Assembly: GCA_009667805.1 (NCBI GenBank)
Contig: CM019066.1
Location: 332,760,077 to 332,824,076, forward strand
Source: Leptobrachium leishanense
Taxonomy: Eukaryota; Chordata; Amphibia; Anura; Megophryidae
Direction of reading: 5' to 3'
Length of the DNA: 64,000 bases
The position numbers were made by a program, and so were the translations under genes. Positions 32,205 to 42,247 of the stretch are shown in pieces. Positions within the stretch are counted from its first letter, which is position 1. Each line of letters opens with the position of its first letter. The notes under the pieces are model-generated. The model was not told the DNA's origin. It did not search any database and saw only the letters and a program-made list of their open reading frames with translations.

Positions 32205-33097
32205 CAGGGTTATCCAAAGAGATCCGAATTGCTTGAGAAAGGTAACCGAATGCTGAAAATCAGCGTTCGGTTACCTTTCCTGGCCATTCGGCTATCCAGA
32301 GAGCATTCGCCAAATCCTGGCGAATTGCCTGAACATACGGTGCCTGTTCGGTGCCTGTTCGAGGGCAGTGAAATCCCCATGAAAAAGCACTGCTTCGGCT
32401 ATTCAGAGAACACAAACCAGCAGTGAAAGGTTCCCCTAATGCCCTGTCATTCGGTGGTTTAATTCGGCAAGTTTATTCAGGAGAATCCATAGACTTCAAT
32501 GTTAAAAATATTCCCGTTTTAATTCAATATCTAATAAACCGTTCATTATAAAATTCTGCAGCAAAAAGTCTCTGTATTTATAGATTTTTTAGGATACTTT
32601 AAGCATTTTTCAGATTTTTTTTTTTTTTTAAAAAGTCCGATTTTATTTATTTATTTTTTTCAGTTAACTTATTTTTTTTGTAACAGCCCTCTTTATTATC
32701 ATTCCCTGGACCTCCTGTGAAAATTTCAGACATTTTCGCTCAGTAGTTTCTTTGCAAACAGCGTTTCTTTTTCCCAGATTCAAACAAATGGTTTTTCTAA
32801 TTTATTCACTGCCTCCTCTACGTCACAGCTGCTTCGGCTCTGTGTGATTCGGCTCCTGTTCGGCTCCTGTTCGGCTTTTTCGAAGGTTAATCCAGATGTT
32901 TCTGCTTGTTTTCAGCATGCATTCGGTTAGTTTTTGTCAGGTTTTCGGCAGCTTTTCCCTGCAATTCGGGGACCCTGTGCTCTTTGCTGAATACACCGCA
33001 GGGTCACCGAAATGCAATCGGCAAAAGGAACCGAATTGAAGAGAACGAAAAGTCACCGAACGTGCGGTGACTTTTCGAATCTCTTTGGATAACCCTG
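32205..33097. mobile_element. TIR element, CAGGGTTATTCAAAGAG family, copy 1
   Basis: Ends CAGGGTTATCCAAAGAGATC and TCTCTTTGGATAACCCTG are inverted; CAA flanks both sides (32202-32204, 33098-33100), suggesting a 3-bp target duplication. A conserved core (TCAATGTTAAAAATATTCCC, AATATCTAATAAACC) recurs in the copies at 53685-54594 and 46316-47146 and in relics at 34741-35325, 41400-41545 and 56217-57100. No protein is encoded. Confidence 0.8.
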
Positions 33098-33239
33098 CAA
33101 GTGTCTCTACTTGTATATTTTGTATACCATTTCAAATGTATCTATTGAGATAAATAAAATTATGAAATGTTTAAATTCAAGCATTTTTACAACGAACAGC
33201 CACGCATGTCAAGTATACTGGATCACAGCCACTCTAATT

Positions 33240-33650
33240 GGTTGAACAATAAAATCCACAGAAACGTGCACTGCATATGAGTGTATCACAGAGCTGCACA
33301 GCAATAAAACCCACAGAAATGGGCACTGTGTATGAGCATATCAGAACTGCACAGCAATAAAACTCACAGTAATGTGCAGTGTGTATGAGCGTATCCCAGA
33401 GCTCCAGGGCAATAAAACTCACAGTAATATGCAGTGTGTATCACTGAATCCACAGCAATAAAACTCCCAGCAATGCAATGTGCGGTGTGTGTGTGTCAGT
33501 GTATCAGAATTCACAGCAATAAAACTCACAGCAATGCAATGTGTGGTGTGTGTCAGCGTATCAGAATCCACAGTAATAAAACTCCCAGCAATGCAATGTA
33601 CGGTGTGCATGAGTGCATCAGAATCCACTGCAATAAGACAACCAGCAAAC
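33240..33650. repeat. Minisatellite, unit about 55-65 bp
   Basis: ACAGCAATAAAACTC(A/C)CAG followed by AATGCAxTGTG(C/T)GGTGTGT and a GTATCAGAATC phrase is repeated about seven times with variation. Reading frames across it on both strands are artefacts of the period. Confidence 0.88.
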
Positions 33651-34229
33651 CAAGTGAATAGAGCACACAGCAATTATTTATTCTATATTTACAGGCCTCC
33701 GTCCGCAGTAGGGCTGTGTGCAGAGTCAGCAGGGACTGTGTACAGACTCAGCAGGAGGTCTCTCCAGGCCACGTTAGGATCGCTGCTGTGCCTGTGCCTG
33801 GAGCCATCTTGTCAGCAGTGGGGTGCCACTGCCAGAGGGTGCACCGTGGCTTTGATTCCCTTCCCGGTGGGTGTTCAGTCCAGAATAGAGTGAAAGTCCG
33901 TGTTAACGAAAGGGCCGGCCAGCTGCGTGCGTGTCAGCAAACCAAGTGAATATGAGCACACAGCAATTATTTATTCTATATTTACAGGCCTCCGTCTGCG
34001 GTAGGGCTGTGTGCAGAGTCAGCAGGGACTGTGTACGGACTCAGCAGGAGGTCCCTCCAGGCCACGTTAGGATCACGGCTGTGCCTGTGCCTGGAGCCAT
34101 CTTGTCAGCAGTGGGGTGCCACTGCCAGAGGGTGCACTGTGGCTTTGATTCCCTTCCCAGTGGGTGTTCAGTCCAGAATAGAGTGAGATTCCGTGTTAAC
34201 GAAAGGACGGGCCAGCTGCGTGCGTGTCA
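33643..34229. repeat. Tandem duplication, unit about 293 bp
   Basis: CAGCAAACCAAGTGAATA through AGGGCCGGCCAGCTGCGTGC occurs at about 33643-33936 and 33937-34229 with roughly a dozen differences. The parallel plus-strand frames (VSRDCVQTQQEV and VSRDCVRTQQEV) differ only as the repeats do and resemble no known protein. Confidence 0.88.
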
Positions 34230-34239
34230 CATGGTTCAG

Positions 34240-34278
34240 CCAGTCAGGTGGTACTGAGACTCAGTACCACCTGACTGG
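34240..34278. repeat. Perfect palindrome, 19-bp arms
   Basis: CCAGTCAGGTGGTACTGAG, one A, then its exact complement. Subterminal palindromes are frequent in non-autonomous hAT elements. Confidence 0.95.
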
Positions 34279-34740
34279 CCGGACCGTGTGACCTGCACGG
34301 ACGCAGCCTCACCAGGAGCCAGGCAGCTCAATGACAAATTTCTATCACTGCAGTGCTGGTTAAGGAAAGGTCCACTTTAAACAGCAGTAAGCAAACAGGG
34401 CTTCATATTCTGCTGATACCCCCCTTTACAGTACCGTTTACTGTCATTTTCTCTCTCTGCACACAAATCACATCCCCCTCCCCTCTCCTAGAGCTGCTGC
34501 GGGGCAGGGGAGGAGCTATGGAGGGAGGAGAGGGGGATTTTTATTCTATTCGATTTTATTCCGTATGCAAACGTCCTGCTCCGCTGCTCGTTGTTTGAGA
34601 ACACAGCTCAAAGCTGACACACAGTGAAGTGGCACCTCCTAGTACCCCCTAATGACACCCAAATAATCACTGGTACCTGGGGCGACCCGCCCTCCGCCAC
34701 TCCCCTAAGTACACCACTGCTCTGTGATATGCTCACACAC

Positions 34741-35325
34741 AAGTTTGGCAAACTGCCAGGAAGTACGGTGCTGTTTGAAGGCAGTGCAAATCCCCATAGA
34801 GAAGTAATGGTTAATCTATTCAGAGAACACCAAACAGCAGAGAAATGACAGTGAAATGCCCTGATGTTTGGTGGTTTCAATCAGCAGGTTTATTCAGTCG
34901 AACCCCATAGGTTTCAATGTTAAAAATATTCCCATTTTTATGCAATATCTAATAAACCATTTATTATTTTAATCTGCAGAAAGTCTTTATTGATTTTTTT
35001 TTAGTACCTTTTAGTAATTTTTTAGCAAAATTCCCCCCCCCCTTTTTTTAATAGCGGTTTTTCTTTTTTCTGTAACAGAACTTTTTATTATCAATCATAG
35101 GATCTTATATGTAAATTCCAGACATTTTCGTTCAGTAGTTCTTTTGAAAACAGCAGGCCACGGGTTTGCGGTGGCAGCATTCAGCGGCCGACTTCATGCA
35201 CTTTGGGGACCCTGCGGTGAACGGTGAATTCACTGCAGGGTGGGGAAATCTTATTCCCCGAAGTGCAGGGAACTACAGAACACCAAAATGTTGTCGTCAT
35301 TTTGGTGCTCTGTGAGTAACCCACT
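34741..35325. repeat. Relic of the CAGGGTTATTCAAAGAG family
   Basis: Retains the internal core (CCCATAGGTTTCAATGTTAA, CAATATCTAATAAACCATTT) and a degraded right end (TTTTGGTGCTCTGTGAGTAA); the left end is lost. Confidence 0.6.
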
Positions 35326-35381
35326 TAGTGGTGAGGTTTTATGCTGCCCCCTGGAAAGTGAAAGCCTAGGCCTTGCCTACC

Positions 35382-35445
35382 CAGGACATACTTGAAAATT
35401 AGTGAAATCTCAATGTATCCTTCCTGGCAAAATACTTTGCAAAAG
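35382..35445 (+). repeat. SINE tail fragment
   Basis: GGACATACTTGAAAATTAGT, AATCTCAATGTATCCTTCC and TGGCAAAATACTTTGCAAA match the CORE-SINE 3' end, plus sense, without the head. Confidence 0.75.
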
Positions 35446-35885
35446 TTTTTAGGGGTGGGGCCACCAGTGCGGCCGCCGCCCCCTGGAAAGTGCCGCCCTA
35501 GGCCTAGGACTTGTTGGTCTAGACCAAAATACACCACTGAGCTCTGGTATATACTACTGGTATATTTTTTCAAGACTTTCAGTCAAAAATAGAAACCTGC
35601 TTTACTTACTGTATTTTCCTTCTTTCATTTATTGGATATATAGAAGGAGAAGCCAGACCGGACACTGACAGGTCCAGCATCAGGATGGAGATCGGCGAGC
35701 TACGCCTGGCTGGCAGCAACCTCAATGCCATACAGGAGTTGCTCCAGGAATTTAGGGAGCATTTTAATAACGCCATTGACATCCTGGAGCGGCAGTAGAC
35801 TAGAGACCAGCCTCCTCCTCCCTAGTATGTTTGTGCCCCTGTTGGGCAGTTTGCCAATGCCATGTGGCATCATGTTGTAAATAAA

Positions 35886-37500
35886 TTTTATATTTTTTCT
35901 ATATTTTCCTGTTTGTGTGCGTTGCTTTTCCTTACTTAATAAGTTAATATGTATTGCTTGGTTTCCACACTGTTAAAATTATATGTACATAAATTTATTG
36001 ACATTTCTATGGACCCTTTGTCATAAATTTGTCAACATATTTGTGGCCATGAATGTGACTGTGCACATTCTACACTGCCTGCCTGGCCAAAAAATGTCAC
36101 ACACTAACACAACCTTGTTGTACTGCCTTGAGATTTGATTACCGTTGCATGGTTTTGTTAAGCTTAGGCGATGTCACAACAACATGGATTTTTGTCCACA
36201 GTCACATTCATTGTATAACCAAGAATTTATCAAAAAATATTGATGGCAGCACTGCGTGAAGTCTTCTCCGACACAACCCGAAGATCCTCAGTGCGACTCA
36301 GGTCTAGTTTATTTGTCCCTGTTTGCAGCTTCACGCAACACCTCCTCCCAGCTATGAGCTCTCTCTCTCCCACCGCTGCCCGCTAAGACGCTGCCCGCCA
36401 ACATGGTCACGTCTTTGCAAGAAGACAACAGCGTGGGGGAACGGCAGCTGCTGACAGTCCCAAGACCTCGTCACAATGACGTCAGTTCTGGAGTTAACCC
36501 CTAACTGCGACCAATGGTGGAGATAGGGGGTTCCAATGAACCCCCTATCTCCCGATCCGCGGCAGTTATCGGTTAATGTTTGGTATCTTTGGATCGACCA
36601 GAGCATGGCCTTTCCAACGATACCAAACATGACAATGTTAAAAATTATAAAAAATTTAAATATAATAAAATATAAAAAAAAATAAACAGGTTTTTTGTTT
36701 TGTTTTGTTAATGCAGCAATATTGTTCCCATTTCAATTATAATGTGAACAATGATGCTGCACTAAGGATTTTTGTATGGGGTGCGTTTGTTAAAAATAGT
36801 GTAATTTTCACCCAAAAAAATATAACAAGTCCCCATTTCAATTTTTTTTAACAAACGCAACTCATAAAATATAACCGCAAACACTCGCATGTTAAAATGT
36901 GAAAAAAAAAACACTTTACACCTTGTAAAACAAACATTGAAACTTCAAATTTTATTGCATTTTTTGTTATAATATACAGACAGGACATGACGCATACATA
37001 TGATAATGATATATTATGTATCATCTGCCGAGTCTGCCGGAAAGAATGATATATAACATGTCTGGGTCATATTATAAAATAAGGCTTCCAAAAGCGTTTA
37101 AACAAGAGGAGCGAAACTGTTAAAAATTAGCTCAGCAGCACAGCACACAGGCGTGAAGGGAAGCCGTGAAATGCCTCAGCAGCGAAAGGGTTCCTTTTTT
37201 TTTGTCTGTTTTAAATCATTTTATTTGTTGTTTTTTTTTCGTTTCAGATCATTTTGATCAACTATTTTTCCATTTTAAAACCTTTTGTTCTGGGTTTTTA
37301 TTTTTAAAGTCAGACCATTTGGGTCGGTTTAGCGTTTTTTTAAATCGTTTTGTTCATTTTTTTGTTCCTTGGCTTTCATACCATTTTAATATGATTAAAT
37401 AAAGTTGTGAGATGTATATTCATAAGAAAAAAAGGATCTTTATTTAATAAAAAAAAACACGATAGAATCGCCAGAATTATCGTATCGACAGAATGAATTA
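35886..37500. other. 3' flank of the Myb-like gene within the hAT element; no gene seen
   Basis: Contains a perfect 14-bp-arm hairpin at 36520-36551 (GAGATAGGGGGTTC, CAAT, complement). A looser pair GTTTGGTATC / GATACCAAAC lies at about 36578-36630, with GGCCTTTCCAACGATACCAA like words near 54600 and 56150, so part is a relic of a TTAA-family element. I looked here for a transposase on both strands and saw none. Confidence 0.5.
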
Positions 37501-37885
37501 TCGGATCCGAAAAACAAACCAAAAATTAATTATAAAAAAATATATAAAGTTTAAAAAAAGTAAACCATAGTAGTTTACGTCAAAACGAATAGAGTTAGAC
37601 ACTTTGAAACGAGGAGAACAGACGTTCTGAAAAAAACGAAAATTTCCAAAATCGCGAAAAGTCGATACAAAAACGAACAGGGTGACCCGAAAATACGAAA
37701 AATGGTCGATAGTCCGAAAAAAAAATGTATACGAAGGAAAACGAGCCGAACCAAATCGAAACAGAAATCGGCCGAAACGAGCCGAATCGAAAATTTTAAA
37801 TATCCGAACGAATCGAACCGAAAAAAAAAATCGGTGCACAAGTCTATTTTAGACATGTGTTAAATGTTTCTGGCTTGCTGGATGT

Positions 37886-37930
37886 TTGAAGCCATGTTTG
37901 AAGCCATGTTTGAAGCCATGTTTGTAGCCA
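37886..37930. repeat. 12-bp tandem repeat
   Basis: GAAGCCATGTTT repeated about three and a half times, just outside the large hAT element. Confidence 0.85.
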
Positions 37931-38041
37931 CCTATTCCTAGACCAAAGAGTCGACACCGGGCATGTGCAGCTTTGCTATGACATCTGAGATACATGGACT
38001 CTCTGTGTAGTAAATGAACCTCTTTAATGTGTAAGTTATTG

Positions 38042-38220
38042 GAGGTGTGCATTTCGTAACGAATCGCAATGCGTCCGAATTTCTATTAATTTGTATTTCG
38101 GAAGTACTTACAAAATACAAAATGATTTCATACGAATCACAGTAGAAATAAAACAATTTTATACATAACGAATCGATTCGGATCGATTTGTGTCACTAAA
38201 AAACAATAAATCCTGCTCAA
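38042..38220. repeat. Fragment of a hAT-like terminus
   Basis: GTGTGCATTTCGTAACGAAT and downstream ACGAATCGATTCGGATCGAT resemble the TTCGAAT-rich subterminal DNA of the hAT elements in this window, but no matching second end was found. Confidence 0.4.
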
Positions 38221-38639
38221 TTACCGTTAGATTAGGGCTAAAAAATGAGGGTTAAAGGCAAGCTAGGGTTAAATTAACGTTTGGTGCTGTTCGGTAATTT
38301 GTGCATAGAGGACTCATTCAATGTTTCTCTATGGGACAGTCTCGCTGTCGCCGAATTGTCGCTGTCGCACCATATGTCGCTGTCCAATGGCCCGGTGTGC
38401 TGCATCTATTGGATTTATTGCTGAATTGCTGTTGTACTTTTTGTAGCCCTCACCCCCGGAGGAGCTGCTGAATAAACCCAGGATAGTCTCACCGCACTAA
38501 GAATTGCTATACACCATCATGCTGTTGTGGATTTTCTAGATTTTGTACTTTACTGAAGCAATAAAGTGGCATTGAATACACATATACTTTGAAGCGTTAA
38601 TCGATTAAGCAGGGATAAATGACGTAATGCGCAACGTGG

Positions 38640-39310
38640 GAAAAACACATGGCGGAAAAGAAACGGTTAATGCCCTTCAGTTCGTGAGTTTAAGTCCCGC
38701 TCAAAAGGCTCATAAATTGGTGTCTTCGGGTACCTGGGTACTAGATTCAACTGGCCAGTGAATGAACAAAAACATATTCGACTAGTCAACGTCGGGGCCC
38801 TGTGAATTAAAGCAATCAACCAAGTGCGCGCTTTCTCGGAAACGTGGGCCTTGAGGCCTCTCCCCCATCCGGCAAACACTGTGTCCAGAACCGATGACTC
38901 GACCAAAAGATCTCTCTCTGCCGACTGGAACCCAGTGCCAACGAATCTGCTCCTCCGATGCCGAATCTCCGCAACAGGAACCGATCCACCGCCTGCACTC
39001 CCATTTGATCCGCGGCCTCCTTACTCGAGGTCCTTCTGGAACCTCCAAGTTGCTCAGCGGAATGTGGTATGCGATGATGCACACTTCGTCCCCGATCTCC
39101 AGCACTGGATACGCCTTGATCCACGCTCCGGCCTGGTTGTGATCCCAGACAATGTGCTGCATGCATCTTACTCGTCTAGCTGCTCTGCTCGTTCTGCCCA
39201 TGCCCGGCACAAGGCTCCTGATGTCTTTCCTGGCGCCAGCACGCCCACTTCCTGTCCTCTTCGCAAAGGTTTCTGGGAGATAGAGTCTTTTAGTCCAGCA
39301 TAGTCCTTGA
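38640..39310. other. GC-rich island with overlapping open frames, unassigned
   Basis: About 670 bases stand out in GC and CpG from the AT-rich surroundings. Open frames of 142 residues (minus, 39210-38782; HIVWDHNQAGAWIK, EIGDEVCIIAYHIP) and 159 residues (plus, 38824-39303) overlap almost fully, which is expected of GC-rich DNA. The minus frame has the more protein-like composition. It may be a fragment of a retroelement gag-like gene or simply a GC-rich repeat. I recognise no family. Confidence 0.3.
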
Positions 39311-40558
39311 CATGTCTAAGCTCTGTCTCCCTCTAGTGGCAGCAACAACTCAGTCGATAGAGCCAGACTAACAGAGCGCTACAGTAGCTTCTGCCAAAGT
39401 TGTCTAATGTAGATCTCAATGTTAGTATAAATAGGGTTTCTACTGTAGTTTCTGTTGTATTAGTTTAGCATAGATTATACTGGTGTTTTAGACAAATTTG
39501 CCTAGCATTGTTTTCTACTATTTTCACCGAAGTTTGTATGGGAGGTCTTTTCAAATCTAGATGTAGGGGTGGTTTTCCTATGTTTTTATTAGAGGTCTAT
39601 GGTGATCGGCATTTTAAAATAGGTGAAGTATTTTGGCTGGTGTTGCAAACCGGTAAATGAAAAATAGCCACAGTTGACGCTTACTACCGAAAAATAACCA
39701 TGGTACCATAATTCATCGTTGTTCACTCATGTTTGCCACAACTTGGCCTGCCGGTGTTGGATTTCCCTTCTGATACCTGAAGTTTACTGTAGCTGTTACA
39801 ATGGTGATTTTTACTGTTGTTTGCAGAAATGGTTAACATCGTTGTTTAGTGAATAACACCTTAAATGATTACAATGCCTGACCATAAAAATATCATCCTC
39901 ACATAAAGGTAATTGCTAATCAATTTATAGAGTGTGATTGTGAGTTAGTTTATTGTGATTTCCTGTATTTATATGAAATATCATGTATTGTCATTATATG
40001 TTTTTTTCTGTTTGTTTTGCTTTTATTAGCCTGGTCGTCAAAGTCACATGGCTGTCGAAATTAACATGTCCAATGGCCATAAGCCATTTGACTTTGTGTA
40101 ACACAAAAGCATCAGAAAGGTCAAGGTTGTCTACCTTACCGTTACAATCACATTAATCCCGCAGCCTAGCAGAAAGTGTAATATCTTCCGCATAGTGGTA
40201 TGAATAACACCTGTGTAACACATTAATGCATGAATAATGTGTCTAGTTAATAGTTACTTTAGGAACAATAATGCATTGTGCTATAAATTTTCATGAGTGT
40301 TAGCAGATACAAATATAAAGTGAGTCCCACCTAGAGAATCGTAAAATTAAATGTTTGCAATAAAACATGTAGCACCAGCACAAAGCACATTAACCTAGAG
40401 AGCTCAAAACTCTTAGGTCATGTGATGCTTCCAACGCTTGGTTTCTTGTTACTGCTAAAAGCCGCGTCTCACCTCTGCTTCCCAAGATTTCAAAACAATG
40501 CATCGTTTAAGGGTAAAACATATTGCAGGATGGATTCCCTCATAGTTGGCACCAATTA
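39311..40558. other. No gene seen
   Basis: Unique AT-rich sequence; TGTTTTAGACAAATT and AGTTTAGCATAG-type words but no repeat terminus. Confidence 0.45.
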
Positions 40559-41151
40559 GGCTGGTCATCCACTGGATCCGTAGTCGTAGGACTATCTGGT
40601 CAGGCGTAGTTGCCCGCATAGGTCAGACTAATCCCCCAACACGGGAAGGGATTGAACTGCATCCATTGCATCGGAGTTTGGTTGTACGACTTTAGCAGAT
40701 TACATCAGACTAGCGACTGCTCCCCATTTGAACGGGATTCTCTGCTTCAACCTAGTTGGATGACCTAGGCCAGTTGCCACAATACACAGCACACACACAA
40801 TTTATGTATATATTGTGCATATATGCACAGAAAACACATAGGTATAGTCAGACCATATGTATAATATATACACCGCTGAGATGCATAATATATACACAGC
40901 ACACACATGTATAATATATACACAGCAAACACAAACAAGTCAGGGCAGTTAAATATACCATGGTTTATGGCAATGTCTGTAGGTCTGAGCCCTGTTCATG
41001 CAAGGATTACATTTTAAATTACAAGGGAGTCTCGTCTGATGCAGTTGCCTCCAGCGGACAGAGTTCAGTAGTACTTAGTTGTACAATCTGGCTCGTCTGT
41101 ACTCTGACGACCAATCGGTCATATGACTACGCATCCAGTGGATGACCAGCC
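40559..41151. mobile_element. PIF/Harbinger MITE, family C
   Basis: Ends GGCTGGTCATCCACTGGATC and ATCCAGTGGATGACCAGCC are long near-perfect inverted repeats continuing into GTAGTCRTA. Flanks are TTA (40556-40558) and TAA (41152-41154), one base apart from a perfect 3-bp duplication. An internal TATAATATATACACAGCA repeat occupies 40790-40940. Confidence 0.85.
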
Positions 41152-41818
41152 TAAGCATGCAAGTCTCGTGAGCTATTCAAGAAGACTGGAATGTCTTTAT
41201 AAAAAGAGTGTGTAAATGATAAACAAAGGTGAAATAGGATGGAACGTTGCTGTGAATGGAGGAATGTGGTTTTGTAGGTAGAAATAGTCAATATGTCAAC
41301 AGGGGCTATGGCTGTAGAGGACGGATGGTGATTAGCACTGAAGAGATAGAATACTGGAGAATGTGGATATAAAGTATTGATGTAAAAGTGGAAACGGGGA
41401 ACAGAGCAGCTCCACGTTCGGTGCACTTTGGGAACCCTGCGGTGAATAGTGAATTCACTGTTGGGTTGGCGAACTGGAATCGCCGAAACGCACCAAAGTG
41501 CACCAAACAAGAAAAATTTTGGTGCTTTCTGAATAACCCTTAGAGAGTTGTGTGTGTTCCTTTCCGGGTTTATACAATTAATATACAGGACAGATGAGGC
41601 ATATATTATATAGTGTCCTTTTCTCCCTCTTTAAATATCCAGTTGGGTTTCCATTGGTAGAAATTCGAATAATGAATGATTCAGTTTAGCGTGAATTATT
41701 AAATTATACCAGGTCTCGTTTAAGGCGAGACAACATTCAATCAATGTGAGTTGGGCACGAAGGCTTTAAAACACATGTGTTGGGGTATGATGTGCCCTGC
41801 ATAAGATACACATGTTAA
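41152..41818. other. Spacer with a relic of the CAGGGTTATTC family
   Basis: At about 41400-41545 the right part of that family is recognisable (GTGCACTTTGGGAACCCTGC, GAATTCACTG, TTTTGGTGCTTTCTGAATAA). The rest is unique. Confidence 0.55.
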
Positions 41819-42244
41819 GGCTAGGGTCAGACGAATGCATTTTTCGCGTCGTCCGTGAAAAAGTGCGGTCGAACGAATGGACGTATTTTTCACGGAATAA
41901 GCGATAGCGGTCATACGATGCGCATTTTCGTCCGTGATTCTGTACGGATCATCAATAAAACACTTTTTGTGTCTGGACGTTATGTTAGCCGGACATTAGC
42001 AGCGTCTGACGTCTCCCAATCACGCAAACACGCCGCTATGCGGCCGCAGCGCACTCTGTACGTCAGTAGTAGCGGTTTGACGTTCTCGAAAAAATGCGTT
42101 CGTTTGCCACTTGCGTTGTACGGACGAACTTTCGTGCGGCCGTTCGTCATATGTTCCCCGGCATTGGACGTCATTTGCTGCTAGCACGGCCGTGATTTCG
42201 TGCGGCTAAACGCACGTTAAAAATGCGTTCGTCTGACCCTAGCC
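41819..42244. mobile_element. PIF/Harbinger MITE, family B copy 3
   Basis: Ends GGCTAGGGTCAGACGAATGC and GTCTGACCCTAGCC, exact TAA flanks at 41816-41818 and 42245-42247. CpG-rich 426 bp, closely related to 25658-26093 (shared CGCCGCTATGCGGCCGCAGC-like and TTCTCGAAAAAATGCGTTC). Frames across it are not protein coding. Confidence 0.92.
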
Positions 42245-42247
42245 TAA

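Larger units (their letters stand above)
32013..35539. mobile_element. hAT element inserted at the exon 4 splice donor
   Basis: Ends CAGTGGTGTATTTAGG and its inverted partner AAAATACACCACTG; 8-bp duplication AGCTCTGG at 32005-32012 and 35540-35547, exact. Before insertion, exon 4 read AGCTCTG|GTATATAC, a donor identical in form to that of exon 2. The insertion leaves GG|CA after the left copy, so the donor remains only beyond the element. The interior is a patchwork: another TIR element (32205-33097), a minisatellite, a 293-bp tandem duplication, a perfect palindrome, a second inner hAT-type right end (GTACACCACTG ending 34724) and a SINE tail. No transposase. Confidence 0.9.
30277..35798 (+). 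pseudogene. Five-exon Myb/SANT-like gene of a transposon, broken
   Basis: Exon 1 (30277-30614) encodes MAERRESHSDTSLSS, a basic PRKKRASN stretch and a Myb/SANT-like helix set (FEEMLELVRIFDKK, GPYGRKNNSRKDRILDKL, DQLRKCWSDLKAREQEQLRH). Its donor is AAAC|GTAAGT. Exons 2 (31562-31651), 3 (31742-31824) and 4 (31934-32011) are acidic Glu-rich linkers. Exon 5 (35644-35798) encodes a C-terminal heptad-like coil (MEIGELRLAGSNLNAIQELL, EFREHFNNAIDIL) and stop. An AATAAA follows at 35880-35885. Introns are phase 1. The domain set resembles the Myb-like partner proteins of PIF/Harbinger transposons, which bind DNA and assist the transposase; that family link is inference. Lesions: an A7 run at 30412-30418 that must be A6 to keep frame; exon 3 ends one base short of phase 1; and a hAT insertion destroys the exon 4 donor. 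Confidence 0.78.
29769..37846. mobile_element. Large hAT-like element (8-bp TSD TTTTAGAC) carrying a Myb-like gene
   Basis: The 8,078-bp unit begins TAGGGATGTGC and ends GCACAAGTCTA, in inverted relation, with TTTTAGAC at 29761-29768 and 37847-37854. Subterminal DNA at both ends is dense in TTCGGAT/GATCCGAA and TTCGAATT words. Removing the nested hAT (32013-35539 plus its duplication) leaves about 4.5 kb, a usual size for an autonomous transposon. However, the only gene visible is Myb/SANT-like; I found no transposase in 35900-37440. A nested element with its own lost ends cannot be excluded. Confidence 0.75.

Noticed and set aside
33240..33650. CRISPR-like array of regular repeats
   Set aside because: Units are contiguous and variable without constant repeats separated by unique spacers; vertebrate minisatellite.
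33419..34257. Several 75-137 codon frames
   Set aside because: They follow the period of a minisatellite and a 293-bp tandem duplication and appear on both strands.
37498..37856. Phe/Arg-rich minus-strand frames
   Set aside because: They translate the TTCG-rich subterminal repeats of the large hAT element.
38782..39303. Overlapping 142- and 159-codon frames as host genes
   Set aside because: Both strands are open across the same GC-rich DNA, no splice or start context, no family recognised; kept only as an unassigned island.
41855..42184. 109-codon plus-strand frame
   Set aside because: Same cause: CpG-rich MITE, no homologous frame kept in the sister copies.
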